DNA of 64,000 nt from Viscum album (lineage: Eukaryota; Streptophyta; Magnoliopsida; Santalales; Viscaceae): NCBI GenBank assembly GCA_963277665.1, contig OY728123.1:625392915-625456914 (forward strand). The letters run 5' to 3'. Below are positions 45,925 through 59,307 of the stretch, one piece after another; within the stretch, counting starts at the first letter, position 1, and the number at the start of each line of letters is the position of its first letter. The notes below the pieces were generated by a model. That model worked only from the letters and a program-made list of their open reading frames with translations, did not search any database and was not told the origin of the DNA. A program made the position numbers and the translations under genes.

Positions 45925-46600
45925 ATAATCATTTCACTGGGATAACATGACCCAAGAAGTGTATTTGATCTATCAAAAAGTGGAATTTCGAGAGCTTAGC
46001 ATATAACAGATGCTCTCTCAGTGTACTCAGAATGATCTCAAAATGGGTAGCATGGTGGTGTCGATTGTGTGAGTACACCAAGATGTCGTCCATGAAAACC
46101 ACCACGAAGGAATCCAAGTATGGATGGAACACTCGGTTCATCAGTTCCATGAAAACTGCAGGCATGTTAGTGAGACCGAACGACATAACCATATACTCAT
46201 ATAGACCATACCAACTCCAGAAAGCGGTAAGAGGTATATCAAATGTTCTAACATGCAACTGATGATAACCTGATCTCAATTCGATCTTCGATAACACTTA
46301 GTCTCCTCAAAGATGATCAAAGAGATCATCGATCCTCGAAAAGGGATATCGGTTCTTGACAGTAAATTAGTTTATCTTCGGATAATCCACACAAATCCTA
46401 AGGGTGTCGTCTGCCTTCTTCACAAATAGGACAAGAGAACCCAAAGGAGATGTACTGGGTTTGATGAAACCTTTTTCCTGCAACTCCTCCAACTGCTTCT
46501 TGAGCTCATGTAACTCAGGTGTAGCCATCCTATAAGGAGGAATGGACACCGATGCCGCTCCTAGCACGAGATCAATAGAGAAGTCCACCACACACTATGG
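45925..46600 (-). pseudogene. pol: Reverse transcriptase of element D (catalytic box intact)
   Basis: Open at 46367-46591 ([60 protein letters not shown]) and 45929-46297 (LSKIELRSGYHQLHVRTFDI, VMSFGLTNMPAVFMELMNRV). The catalytic box VVFMDDILVYS is intact (FMDD, 46085-46096). A frame change or stop lies between about 46300 and 46366. This is the only RT here with both catalytic aspartates of the box. Confidence 0.88.
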
Positions 46601-46849
46601 AGGAAAACCTGAAATGTCCTCGGTAAAGATATCTATGAAACGATTCAACACTGGAGGAAAGTCTAACTATGAAGTCCCCTGGTCATCCTGATGATGACTA
46701 GAAATCTGGGCTATAACTCATCCTAGACCATGATGCTCGAGTCCATCTCGACTTCCCTGGACATCCCACTCGCCTCTATGAAGAAAGGATCCACCCTCTG
46801 GCGATAAAAAACTCATCCTACGACGATAGAAATCGACGACTGTCTGGAA

Positions 46850-47130
46850 GGGGACTAACCAGTCCATTCTGAGAATGACATCATAGCTCGTCATCTCTAG
46901 GACATAGGGGTACCATAAGAAGTGACACCCTGAAACCTCAAGAGGGAACTCCTGAACTGACGTACACTAACCGTTCTAGTCCCCAACGGTGTGTCTAGAG
47001 TCAAAGTATCAGTAGAGGAAAAGATACAGAGAACAAGGATCTCCACAACATCAACAAAGATAAAGCTATGCGTAGCACCAGTATCCAAAAGAGCTGAAGA
47101 TAAAACTGAGGATACTAAGATTTTACCTCA
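46850..47130 (-). pseudogene. pol: Protease of element D (DTG intact)
   Basis: MDTGATHSFIFVDVVEILVL (47088 downward) holds the aspartic protease triad DTG and flank, followed by DTLTLDTPLGTRTVSVRQF. The homologous segment in element B has lost the triad. Frame changes follow near 46900, after which a TSYDVILRMDWL-like stretch is readable. Confidence 0.85.
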
Positions 47131-47399
47131 AACTGTGGATGGTCCAGGATCCTACTCCTGATGGGTCTACTCCACATTGAAATTCTGGCATGTTCTGTGG
47201 ACCTATGACCCTGGCTAACCACTCTAAGGTGATCGAATCAGTTGTCGCTCGTAACCTGGTGACTGACCACCACATCCGCGACTTCCAACTCATCCCGCAC
47301 AGTTGGAAGAACTCCAGTTCCCAGACTGGTGAGAAACTAGTGATGCATCTCCTAAACATGGGGTCATAGAAGAACACCTACCACCAACTATAGGTGAGA

Positions 47400-48400
47400 T
47401 GATTATACAAAAACACTAAAGATGGCCCATCTTGACGCAATATAGGCACTCCATCAAGTCTCTCTGTCACTAAGGCCTATTATTCCCGCTCCTCTCGCAT
47501 TGGTAGCATACTACCTGGCTACCCTAAGATACATTCCTCCTAATCTGATCTCCTCGAGAAAACTAAATATGGTTCTTCCTGCTATCAGTAGGAGGAACAC
47601 TAACTCTAGATGTCGAACCGCCCGATCTCACTGCTCCATAATCCCATAGATTGTGCTCTGTGATCAGCTCCTAGCTGACAATAGAGGATATCAAAGTCAA
47701 CATGAAGATGTTTACCTACGAATGGATCTCCTGCCTAAGACCATCCTCAAACTTCCTTTCCAGGAACAACTCATCACCTGCTGGAATCGGAGTGAAACAC
47801 AACAGCTTGGTAAAGTGAGACAAGTACTCCATAACAGAAAGAGTGCCCTTCTCCAGACTCATAAACTCTCAAGCTCGATCAGCCTTCAAGATCTCCAATA
47901 AGAATTAATCATAGAATATGCATCGAAACTCATCCCAAGTCATACTTTACTGGTGCCCTGATTGTGAGATCACCTCCCACCACCTCTTGGCGGAGTCTTG
48001 GAGCATATAGGTAGTGAGCTTCACCATCATCTTTAGAGGTATCTTCAGATGCATGAAAATTGTCAGCATGGCCTTTATCCATGACTTAGCAACCTGAGAA
48101 CCTCCATCCCCTGAGAATGTAGGAGGATGTTTTCGCTGGAAAACCCGTTTCAACTCTTCCATTGACGGGGCAGGAGGTGGTACACCCTGGAAGGTCTGCA
48201 TCATCTTTAGAAAGTCTTCCATAAACTGCGCATCGACACCTGCAACTGGTATAACTACTGGTTCCAAGACTGGCATAGCAGGAGGATCATCAAGAGGTCC
48301 CTGATCGGCTAAATCTGGTGTCTGATCACCATCTGGAAGCTGATGTACAACCGGAGGACGTCTCGGTGGAATAGCTCTGAAAGGTCCAAAGCACACATTT
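47400..48400 (-). pseudogene. gag: gag of element D
   Basis: Open at 47947-48396: IPPRRPPVVHQLPDGDQTPD, FMEDFLKMMQTFQGVPPPAP, RKHPPTFSGDGGSQVAKSWI, TYMLQDSAKRWWEVISQSGH. The C-terminal half needs frame changes. A zinc knuckle ECLYCVKMGHL is visible near 47420-47470. The start is uncertain; the codon at 48396 is the first Met in the frame. Confidence 0.82.
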
Positions 48401-48419
48401 GATCAGGATTATCAAAGAA

Positions 48420-49090
48420 TGAGAACACAAGAGTACATGATGTGAACAGGAGAAAGAAACATTCATGTTTTACAAAACATGACCACACGACATGTATTAA
48501 AACTACACGGCATGTTCTTTTAAGTTGTTCACATGGGTGTGTACTTCTACCACAATTGGTTGTATAACGCCCCAACCACACGACGTGTTGTACCCACACA
48601 TAGCGTGTACTTGAAGTCTATTCCCCAGCCCGAGTCTGCTTACATGGCTAACCCACACGGTCCTCTTAATCCTAGACTACACAACATGTTCATGAAGGAC
48701 AAGTCATTTACAAGAAAAGGTTTCAACGACCCGTGTTGTTAGTTACATGGCTGGCTACATGATTCATTCTATATGGTGTGCTCCCTGCGAACACGGTGTG
48801 TACTTGAAGGTTTTCCCCAACCCGTGTTCTTCATGACACGACAGGGTACTTAGGTTACATGGCACGATGTGTGATAATAGGACACGACGTGTAATGTAAA
48901 AGTTTTATCCATCCGTTTTGTTATCCACACGGTTCTACACATGGTCACTACAACACGGCGTGTACGTACCGTAAAGAGCGTGTTCCAGAAGATTTTTCAC
49001 AACCCTGTGTCTCTTCCCACATAGTTAGTGACACGGTTTTACAAACACACGGTGTGTATAATAAATTACACGTAGTGTATTCTATATTTT
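48420..49090. repeat. Cluster of CACG near-palindromes in the element D leader
   Basis: Copies include ACACGACATGT (48485), ACACGGCATGT, ACACGACGTGTTG (about 48580), ACATAGCGTGTAC, GACACGACGTGTAA (about 48880), ACACGGCGTGTACG (about 48953), ACACGGTGTGTA (about 49046) and TACACGTAGTGTA. Position (just upstream of gag) and density mirror the element B leader. Confidence 0.83.
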
Positions 49091-49750
49091 TCTGGGCAGT
49101 AGCTCAGAAACTACTCCAAAGTCCTGAAATCACATAAAACAAGTGTTAATGTGCCGAATTCCGATCCGTGAAGGCCCATACTCCCCACGAATCAAAGCTT
49201 GGAATCTTATACAAGTTATGAAAAGGAATCCAGAAAATGATCCACCAAATTCCTGTCCATGAGGTCCCATAACACATCAAGAATAAAATTTTGGCATCCA
49301 TTTAAGAAAAATACTATACAAAAAAATCCTCTATAAAACAATAGAGATTCTATCGAATCATCTATAACAACAACATGCATAATCAACACAATGTCTATCA
49401 CAACAACATGAAATATCTAATGCATCATATATGGCATGGAAGGAATGCATGGAATGTGATTTATGACAAGTTCCTATATGATAAATGAGATGGCATACCA
49501 TCATCTCATCAGGTTGAGACCAAAATAGAACCACAGTAACAACAACGGTAACAAAACAAAGCATGTGAATCACCCAACTGTGAAATAAAATCAACTGTAA
49601 AAGCTAAAACTAGTAAAACTTCAATAAACGAGGTAGTATGGATTTACCAGTACACGGGTTAGCTACTCTTGGGAAAAGATTATTCCCAAGTACCTATTCC
49701 GTCTTATCCCTGGCTATAGGATCCAAACAGTAAGTCAAGAGAAAATAATT
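49091..49750 (-). other. Element D leader next to the primer-binding site
   Basis: Non-coding counterpart of 23478-24150 in element B (shared TCCGTGAAGGCCCATA-type segment near 49160). Nothing else recognised. Confidence 0.65.
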
Positions 49751-49762
49751 CCTATGATACCA
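49751..49762 (-). other. Primer-binding site of element D (initiator tRNA-Met, one mismatch)
   Basis: Minus strand TGGTATCATAGG, three bases from the LTR edge; the G of TCAGAG is T. Confidence 0.82.
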
Positions 49763-49765
49763 ATT

Positions 49766-51964
49766 TGTAAGGTCCCGGTTCCGGAGGCTACCTTGAGGCG
49801 CCCCGTACCTGTTTGGTCACATGGCCTAAAGCGCATTTCCCCGAACGCCAGAGGCTGCCAACTAGAAGCGAGGGCCTTGGGTGTGATAGTGGGGAAACTA
49901 TGCCCTTATTGGAAGAGTACACAGAGGAAGTAAACAACACATACAATAGCATAAATAGTAAATATTCAACAATAGTAAACAGCAGAAGACGAAAACAATA
50001 AACAACTAGAGAACACACATATATATATATGAAATGATTCATGATACATATGTCTAGGAAACCATCCAAACAAGTCACAATACTGAATAAAATACTAAAC
50101 CAAAGTACAAATGAAAAATAGATAAGAATCACCTCAACATTGCAAGCATTGGATTGGTCCCATGCGCTCTTGCTCCAATGCAGTCAAGTACCTAAAGTTG
50201 AAGGGCGCTTTCCCTTTTCTATACCTGCAAAAACATAATATGTTTAGGCCCAAAAGCATGACCCAAATAGGGTGTGAGACTAAATCCCTGTATGCAACCA
50301 CATGAAGATCTATTCCTAACAGTCAGTGAGCATATGGAAGGTAATAGTACATTATGCAGTAAACAGTAAATAGGACGATACACAATAGTAACCAGTCCAC
50401 ATATCAACAAGCAGCAGTGAAGCAAATACCTAACCACAAATAGGAATCCCTCTAGGATGTACTCTCATCCATCCCCTCTGGTGCTATACAAAAATTACCA
50501 ACAAACCTCTAGGCAATACATTTAGCCTAACCCTTCTGCATTTGTCATACAAAATTATAACTTTCTAAGGGAGAACGCTTAGTCAATTCCCCTTATATTA
50601 TAATCTAGTCAGGGACTCTCTGAGGAAGATCATGCAGTTTAATTCCCTTATAGCCCCAAGGTCTAGAGACTCTATGAGGAAGCTCACTTGGTCAATTCAT
50701 CCTATAGCCTCATGTCTATCACAGACTCACGGAGGAAGCTCACTCAGTCAATTCCTCCTATGGCCTGGAATGATTTAAGGAAATTTCAAAAAAACACAGT
50801 CACTCCGAGAAAGATCACTCAGTCTACCCCAGAATAGTCTATAAAGCTCAAGACTCTCTAAGGAAGCTCACTCGGTCCATCCTTCTGTATTCTATAATAT
50901 CCAAGACTCTCTGGGAAGCTCACTCAGTCTATCCCCGATAGTTTATAATGTCCAAGACTCTATGAGAATGATCACTCAGTCTATCCCCTTATGGTCTGTA
51001 TCACCAGGTTCTCACATCCCCATGCTAGTTAGTGCATAATAATGATATACGGCCAAATTAAACCTACAGAGCTACTTGGATAACCATTCTAAAACATAAC
51101 AAGCATGTACAGAAACAACACTCCATCCTATGGTCACAAGGCATGGAAAACAGGTATAATGGCCAAAGTCCAAAAGGTTATAAATAGAAAAAGTCAATGG
51201 AAAAACATCCAAAAATATCAATTATCCTCATAAATAACCAAATTACCTCTACACAAGTATACAACCAAGGAAGGAAAACAAAATGGGCAAAACAGTAAAA
51301 GTGCAATACCCCGTTCAAGGGTATTGGTGGAAATTGCACATAAAACTCAAGGAATTCTAACTGAAAGGAACAAACCACATAATGTGATGCTAAGAGATCG
51401 ATATAATTGAACCACAAGGCTTGGATATCCGTAGAATGTTGTAGATCTACGAAAACGCACAAAATGTTCAACCCACGATAACATTCAAAAGAGGAAGAAT
51501 TGGAAAACGACACTCTAGAAGAATAAATATCTTACCGTTGTGGTTCCAACGTAATCGACATCGATCGATTCGGAGAACTGATGGAGGCTCAGGGGCTCAG
51601 AGGATATTCACGTCCATACAGGATGCTCTCGATTGAAGAATCTGGAAAAGAAGCATGTTCTGGAGATTAGATGCAAGCCCGATCTGTTTAATGAAAAAAA
51701 GAAAGTACATAGTGTGTACTTTTAGAGTACACAGCATGTACTAGGATTTCTCGTACTCTGCTTTACCTGGCATCCTCATCACCCCACACAACCATTTGTG
51801 TGGCCCGGACATGGCCAACACATGGCCTCATGCGGCATCGAAGTACACGGCATGTACTTATAAATTACACGGTGTGTACTTCATAAATTTCTAGAAACTC
51901 CAATTTTTTTAAAAACTACCGAAAAAGGAAAAACATACCTGAAAATAAGGTTCAGTTTCTTTCA
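49766..51964 (-). repeat. 5' LTR of element D
   Basis: Starts TGTAAGGTCCCGG, ends TTTCTTTCA (a decayed GTTCTTACA). Carries ATATATATATAT (50019-50031), ACCCAAATAGGGTGTGAGAC (about 50265), the tandem array (about 50560-51000), and near-palindromes at 51705-51740 and 51842-51885. A 114-codon hydrophobic frame at 49788-50132 parallels that of the other LTR. Confidence 0.92.
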
Positions 51965-51969
51965 CCTAT

Positions 51970-52685
51970 AGAACGATATCATCCTAGATGATTATTTCCA
52001 AGGAAAAAATAATTAGTGGCTCGGTCAAATAATGTTTCATTCATTGATATATGGAAAAATTACATATATTTTATTATTGAAACATTAAATAGCAGAACCT
52101 ATTACCACAAAACCCACCCTCAAGGATGTGGTACTAAGGAATCATATTCCTATGTCTACCTTTTATGGTTTTAATAAATCACTTTTGCTGAGGGACTATA
52201 TCACCATCACTAAAATTCCACATGTCGTAGATCCACATGACATTTCATCAAAAGAAAATAAATATACCAGTCGACCCAGCTGATTAAAATGACACCAAGG
52301 ACTTATACGAGATACAATTTATGATATGTTTCTTACACATTAAACAAATGATCCTTAATCATTAGTGAGATCATATACTAGAAACTCTATATTCAATTTT
52401 AACCCTACTTTCCATGTATAATACAGGAACACAATACTATTTTCAATTGGATAAGACTTGAAAACCAGTAATATACAAATAATGTCATATCTCTATGTGA
52501 GATACCCAAGTTGAAAATCATATCCAACTATAACAACACAAACAAAAAAACAATCTCATGCCTTGGAATCCTATACATCGTATTCGAACATGTGTTATTG
52601 ATACACCACCTGGATATCCATCACAGGCTCCAAAACACATCTATATATTCATTATTCCAAAATTTAATGTAGTATGGAAATAAAA
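51970..52685 (-). other. Element E interior, right part (leader)
   Basis: AT-rich, no coding motif on either strand. It continues the element E interior after the CCTAT duplication of element D. Confidence 0.65.
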
Positions 52686-52700
52686 ATGGCTCTGATACCA
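52686..52700 (-). other. Primer-binding site of element E (initiator tRNA-Met)
   Basis: Minus strand TGGTATCAGAGCCAT, the longest match to the initiator tRNA-Met site in the window, three bases from the LTR edge. Confidence 0.92.
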
Positions 52701-52703
52701 CTT

Positions 52704-55700
52704 TTTAACATCTGAGTCTGGAGACCAATAAACTGGTGCTCTATCCCAGTTCTCAATAATACCTTATTTGTTCCTCCCTATATTCTAGAGGTTTATGACT
52801 AACAGTGAGGGTATAGGGTAGTACCATTGGCAGACTATACCCCCTAAACAAATTGTGTAGTAAGAGATAAAATAAACAAGTATTACATAACAACAATAAG
52901 CATCAAACTATATAGGATAAATAAGATAACCCAAATGGTAATTGCATGAAATGTGGAAGTATAATAGTTATGAAAGGATGTTCTACCATAAGGATGAACA
53001 CATATTAAAATAAAGGTCTAATAAAAAATAAAATAAAGGTTCATGAGGTTCAACTACATTCCTAAGACTCAACTAATTCTGATCTCTAATCCCATTCCAG
53101 TTGTCCATCTTAAAAATCAAACAGAGGCCGCTTCCCAACCTATTCGAGCAAGAAGTGAAAGATCAACTTGGGTACCCAAGTGACATGGCCTACCAAGTAG
53201 GGTGTGAGTACATCAATAATTATGGAACCAATAACATAGTTTCATACAAAACCAGTATATAAATTTTATGTGCATGTTACATGCTCAGCTAAAATAATAA
53301 ATAAACTATGAAAAATAAATAAACACTATAACACCTGATTCACACATTGGTAGGATATCTCATAAAATGTCATAATGATTATCCCAACCATAACCATTCA
53401 GGGAGGAAATAATACCTCAATTGTAGAAATAAGTTTCAATACTCAATCATATGATCCTGATTAACCATACATTATTTAGACATAGTTGAGTTGTCTCTGA
53501 GGAATTTATGATACCATCCCTCTATATAAATATCACATCTGTTGTTATATAAGAATCCCTCATATGTAACGACTCATCAATAAATTCTCTATGGAAATAT
53601 CCCAAGCATCATAGAATTCTATCAAAATTGTAGGTGTAAATAATAGCTCAAGATTGATTATCAACATCTATTGAAATCAATTAATTATAATATCCTCTAT
53701 GTCACCATGCCAAATATCCAGATCCCAGGAATTCTAGGCATCCTGATCAGAAATGTGTAGCATCAACCGACATGACTGAATAGATCCTAGGGATAACCTA
53801 GGAATCACATCATAACAAAAGTGTTCATAATAAAATCCACAAGCCTGAATGGTTGTATCGTACTTATACAAGGCATCCTAGGGACTTGAGGTTTCTAGGG
53901 CTTCCCATATAGTCATGAGGTAAAATCCTAGAATCTCAAGCATTCTTAAAATAGATCAATTGTTGGATCTCAGGTATCACTGGGCATCCATGGTGAAATC
54001 ATTGTCCAGGACATCTCATATAAATATCATATGAATATCCCAAAAGGCACAAAAGATGGATCCCATGAAGCACCTCCGTAAATACACCCCTCACCATTTC
54101 ATCTTGATAGGCCCATAGGCCAGGTCTTAGGAATCATGTCTAGACACCCATATTTATATCAATAAAAAAATATGTGAAAGAATATGTTTGGGGTAAGGAT
54201 TGGGTGAATTCCTAGACCATTCCCCTCTTTCCACATCCCTAGAGGATCTTGATAGTATGAGTTATAATGTGACACCCTATACCATTTATACTTATTCCCA
54301 AGTCCACCATCTCACAAGGTTAGTGAGTCACATGGGAACATACTAGGGTCCCCTTGGGTCTCAGGAAGGCCTCCTTGGCCTCCAAATGAAGTCATGCTAG
54401 GGAGATGACCTTCATCCCATTACCTCTTCCTGGTATACTAGGTCAGTCCGAACACTTGACTTGTTTGTCACATTCTATAGGTTATAGCCACCTAGGTAAT
54501 CATGTCATAGTGGGGGAGGAGAACCCACCGCATGATCATATCAATAATCTCGTTGTATCTAGGATATATCCCATAGAAAACCCCTTTTCCATGCATCCCA
54601 AGGCTCACAATTCAATTTATATCCATGGATATCGATGAGTGGGATCTCCAAATGAAACATGAGGGTCCGTAGAGGCCCTCATCACCATGTTCATTTCAAA
54701 TTTAGGATCTATTTTTTATTAAATAGATTAAATAATTTAAATATTCCCACTGCCTAAAGTGTCAAGGAACACACACCACATTCATATATAAAATTTCATA
54801 ACACTTGGGGTAGATGCATATGGACTACCTATCATATACTGAAGTAATTCCACCTATTAGGGAATTATGGAAACTCCCAAAGAGGATCATCAAACCCAAC
54901 TGGCCACCCTCCAGAACATTGAGGCCTAATATTAACCCAACCACCAAAATTAATTAATCACAACCAAATTATGATTAATTAATTAATTAACTTTAATATT
55001 TTTTAAAAAAATACTTTTTTATTTAAATAGACATAAATTTAAAATAGATCACAATATGACCTCATTGCCTAGTTACTATGACAAACCACTTGTAAACTAA
55101 TCCTGAGGTACCCCTTCTTCATTATAGTAAAAATGTCTAAAATGTTATAGAAAAAACATTAATTTAATTTAATTTAATCACAACGCTTTGAAATTTTACC
55201 ATGGTAGCATAACTAATCAGAACAGAACACGATGAAGTGTGGATGTCTTTTTTTGACATCGTATTCCAAGGATTATTTAATCCATATGGGAATTTTGTGA
55301 TTCTTTTATGATCTAGTGGAATTGGAATTGAATCCTAAAGAGGAAAAAATTAAAAATATAGAAAATAAAATGGGTAGGTCCAAGGAGGCTGCTAAAGTCC
55401 AAGATTAATCTTAAATAATTAATGAACATACTAAAAAAACCTCATGATATAATAAAAATAGAAGGATAGAGATATCTTGGTTTAATGGTGAATGAATATG
55501 TTAGAGGGAAGGAAGAAGGGGGGTTTGGTCCTAAAATCCCATAGGTGAAAAGTTTTCTTTTCCCATTTTTAATGATCCATGTGATTTGGCTTCGTAGTTT
55601 TATAAACTATGAAACAACCATGTGGTAGGTACTATCCATAAATACCCATCTCTTATAGTTATGTTGTATGGTTTTAAAAACAATCAACCAACCATGATAT

Positions 55701-56167
55701 TTTCACTTCCTCAATCTATGACATTTCACATGGTTTTTTCATCCATGTACAAACTTTAAAACAATCCTTCATATTATACCAATCTACATGGTTTATACTG
55801 AGAACTGTATATTTTACTCCAAAACATGAACTAACCATTATATGAAACCATGTATAGTAGAATTTTAACATAAAATCCTATGGTATAAGTGCATACAAAT
55901 AGTTTTCTTTAGGTGTTGTGTCTTAAACTGTGCACCTTGGCCATAGTTTTTCAAAAAACCTATGAAGTAAATCCCAATTCTGCAAAATCTCACCTAAGAA
56001 TCCAATATACCTTCTCAGCCTCATTGAACATATAAAATCAACCCTTTTAGTAATTATAACTCTTGCAATTCTACTATTAATCTCCGATAAATTTTTTACT
56101 TCCCCACTAATTAATAAATTCAAATTCATCCAAAATTTTCAAACTCATATAGAAATGGGATCTTACA
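52704..56167 (-). repeat. 5' LTR of element E
   Basis: Starts TTTAACATCTGAG (decayed TGTAAC) and ends GGATCTTACA. TAGGGTGTGAGTAC lies near 53200, about 490 bp from the inner edge. In the minus-strand sense the first 100 bases resemble the start of the element F 3' LTR. Confidence 0.85.
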
Positions 56168-59100
56168 GTAAGGGAATTTTTAATATTTCATTTAGTTGGG
56201 GGTTTTTTTTAGAACGAAAAGTTTTATTGGGATTATAAGTGTTTATAAATCCTTAAGAGTTTTTTTGGAGATGTAATGAGTCCCATTTAAGGTATTGGGT
56301 GTTCGCGTGGAAGTCAGAGCAGTGTCTGGGTGACCAGAGAGAGAAATTCAGTAGTCTACATCCATTTATTACATTAACCAAGGTTTTAAACCATGAATTG
56401 GTTGGGTAAGGGGTGTAGTCCACTGAATTAAAGGTATCATAGTATGAAACCCCTAGTTTATGTTGTAAAACCCTTGCGTGATGTTGTGAACATTGTCCTG
56501 GGTGGTTTTTTTAGGTGAATATTGATAATATTTTTGTCATTCCCCCTTATATTTTAGGGGAAATTGTGCTTAGGGAGGAACATTTTTTCAGTCAATCACT
56601 TTCTTTCTCCTCTATTTTGAATCCCTTTGATAGGATAGGGTATTTTGGTACATTCCTATAGTATATCCATGGTATGTTCATTATTTATTCATCTATTCTT
56701 GAATCACATTATATCCTTATAATTTTGGTTTGATTTAGGATATGTTTTTTGTATCAATTTCACTTGACTACGGGAAATGGTTAAATTATCTATGATAGAT
56801 ATTATTTTCATGTATGATGTATAGAGAAGAACTTGATATGATGTCTTCACACTGTTACTAACTATTTCATTGAAGGTGTTTCTATCAACGAATTTATTTA
56901 TGTTTATTATCTAAATTGGATGAAATTGTCCATTTAATTAGGAATAATGGTTGTGTATTTATTTTATAATAGGTTTGGGTGCATGTAGGGAGTGGACGAC
57001 AACTACTTACTCGAAGTTTTGGTGGTCAAATGATGACCGGTGAGTATTTACATAATTATCATTATTTTTAATTTAATTGACTAATTAATTCTAAATTTTT
57101 ATGAATAATTATTTGTGGTGTAAAGAATGAGGTAGGAGATCAGGAGTAGATATAGTTTTTAAAGATTCACATATGGGCTTGAACAATGTGATGAGGAGTG
57201 TGGATTATGTGGTAACTCCTTGACGGAGGTAGGTGGACCCAATAATACAATTTCATATGTTTTTAGGCATAAGTGTGCATTCCTACATACTAAATGGGTC
57301 TAGGAATGGTGCATAAGGACTCGTAGAGTCCTTAGTCATGATAGTGGGCTAGCATTGAGCCTCTTGGGATGAGTCCAAGTGCTCTTTTTCACTTTGTGGG
57401 AATTGGGATCACATGAAGACCATGTCTCCAAAGGTATAATGTGTAAGTTATGTTGAAATGAGGTGTTGGATAGGTATCTGTGTATGAAAGGAAAATTGAG
57501 ATATCCAAGGTTGGGATTCAAGGGTTGGTGGATAAACATGAAGGGATTAGGGTCGAGTGATGATAGTATAGGTAGTTACATATGTCATTAGTGACTTATA
57601 ACCCCCTTTTGAGGCCAAAAGAGAATCATGGTGGGTGAGGTTAGTGGGTTATGTCCTTTGAGACTAGATATTATATAATAGAGAGGGGTTTCTTATGTGT
57701 AAGAAGTTTAGAGATATCCCTTATGAGATTTCAGATGATCCCCATTAAGATTCATGAGCCTTTATTGAGGACATGTAACCTGGTTTCCAAGGGGGATTAG
57801 AGTGGAATTCCTTAGGGAATCCCTAGGTAGAAATATGGGGAGTGATGAGGGATATTGATGAGGTGAGACCCTACCTATTGAGACCAGGGTTGAGATGAGC
57901 CTTTGGGTTGTGGACAAACCATAGGGTGGTGGAGATAGACCGATATTGATGACCAGAGACCTAGAGGGGTCCAAAGGACCCAAATATACACCCATTAGGT
58001 GATGCATGTTTTTCTATACTATGAGATTTCATGAACGGGATAGGAATGGATATGATGAGATAGAGAGTTGGGTGATAGTTTGTATACCCTGTTTGAAATA
58101 TGCTTATGATGGGTGACAAATTCATGTTGAGGGGTGACACGTCCTAAGTCATATCCTATCCATGAGTGATATGGAGTTACTAGTACTACCATGAGTGATT
58201 TGTAAATCCCTATTATACAAAAAATTATCCATGATTTATTTTATTTTATTAAGCTACATTATCTGATAATGAGTGAGATGGTTGTGTCAGGATGAGGTTG
58301 GGCCATCCATGAGTGAGATAGTTGACTTGAGTATGATAATCCACCTATGAGTGATATAGTTAAAACTAAGTAATGGATTTTTTCCTCCACGAGTGATATG
58401 TTAAATGTATTGGCAAGTGATGTAGATTATAAATGGAACCTCTCTTGAGTGAGAAGGTTGTGGTCAAACCTTGGACTTATGCCCCTCCCAACTAGATGGG
58501 TTGCTCAGGATGCTTGGTATGGGACCCTAGTATGATGGAGTAGTATTCTAAACATGGAATACAACTTACCTTCTGTCTTTAGGTATGGTCTTATACATGT
58601 GGCATGAGATGATGGGAGAGTGGAATTGTACCAAAGTATTTATTCTTAGGTGTCTTATTGGCCTCATTATTGCAAAATGTCTTAAAGGGTGTATGTAATT
58701 CATAGAGTTTCATGGTGAAATAGTTCAAAAAATATGACTTAATGAGAATGTTTGTTTATTTTATTTTATTATTCATGCATAAAAATACATATGAAGGCAT
58801 GTATTAGTGGTGATTTTTGAGTCCCTATGGAGTTATATGCTCACACCCTACATGGTAACTCTGGTACCTGTTCAAACCTTATGTATTCCTTCAATTTAGA
58901 GCATAGTTTGGATAGTGGATTAGGTTAGGTAATCTTGATGGGTATTGAATACTGGTAAAAGTATCAATTATGGAAGTAGAGTAAATATGAGTAATTATTC
59001 TTATATTTATTTTTCATGTGGGAATAGACTATTTGGTGAACAATGTATATTTTTTATTACAACAGCATGCATGAAATTTTATGTTTATATTCATTATCCT

Positions 59101-59292
59101 TACTCTGATGTGTATTTTTCTAGGTTATTTTCCATTATTGATCCTTATGACATCAATTTCACAGTATATCCAATGCATTTTTAAGCTATCATGATTAGTT
59201 GGAAGTCTTTAGTATACAGGGACGTGTATTTGAGTCCATATGGTGACCTAAACCCATGTCCTATCAGGTGGCCTTGGTATATGGGTGTCACA
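56168..59292 (+). repeat. 5' LTR of element F (left tip missing)
   Basis: Ends GGGTGTCACA before the primer-binding site. Contains about eight loose copies of CATGAGTGATATGGTT-like sequence (58141-58460), and CTCACACCCTACATGG (about 58840), the inverted form of the AGGGTGTGAG motif, about 450 bp from the inner edge. Confidence 0.8.
58141..58460 (+). repeat. GAGTGATATGG short repeats in the element F LTR
   Basis: ATGAGTGATATGG, ATGAGTGATTTG, ATGAGTGAGATGG, ATGAGTGAGATAG, ATGAGTGATATAG, ACGAGTGATATG, CAAGTGATGTAG and TTGAGTGAGAAGG occur at irregular 30-75-bp spacing. Confidence 0.75.
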
Positions 59293-59295
59293 AAG

Positions 59296-59307
59296 TGGTA
59301 TCAGAAC
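59296..59307 (+). other. Primer-binding site of element F (initiator tRNA-Met)
   Basis: TGGTATCAGAAC, three bases (AAG) after the LTR; one mismatch to the initiator-Met site. Confidence 0.85.

Larger units (their letters stand above)
41555..51964 (-). mobile_element. Element D: chromovirus nested in element E, same family as B
   Basis: LTRs 41555-43704 (2150 bp) and 49766-51964 (2199 bp), perfect target duplication CCTAT at 41550-41554 and 51965-51969, primer-binding site beside the right LTR. Minus-strand order: gag, protease, RT, RNase H, integrase, chromodomain. Better preserved than B: protease DTG and RT FMDD are intact, though stops and frame changes exist and the integrase zinc site is lost. 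LTRs differ clearly from each other and are longer than those of B. Confidence 0.93.
36560..56167 (-). mobile_element. Element E: long-LTR retrotransposon with non-coding interior, host of element D
   Basis: Left (3') LTR 36560-39477, truncated by element C; right (5') LTR 52704-56167, 3464 bp. Both end GGATCTTACA. A perfect primer-binding site lies at 52686-52700. The interior, excluding element D and one target copy, is about 2.8 kb (39478-41554 and 51970-52703), with no gag or pol motif. LTR divergence is large by eye, roughly one base in four, so this is an old insertion. Same family as element F. Confidence 0.83.
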
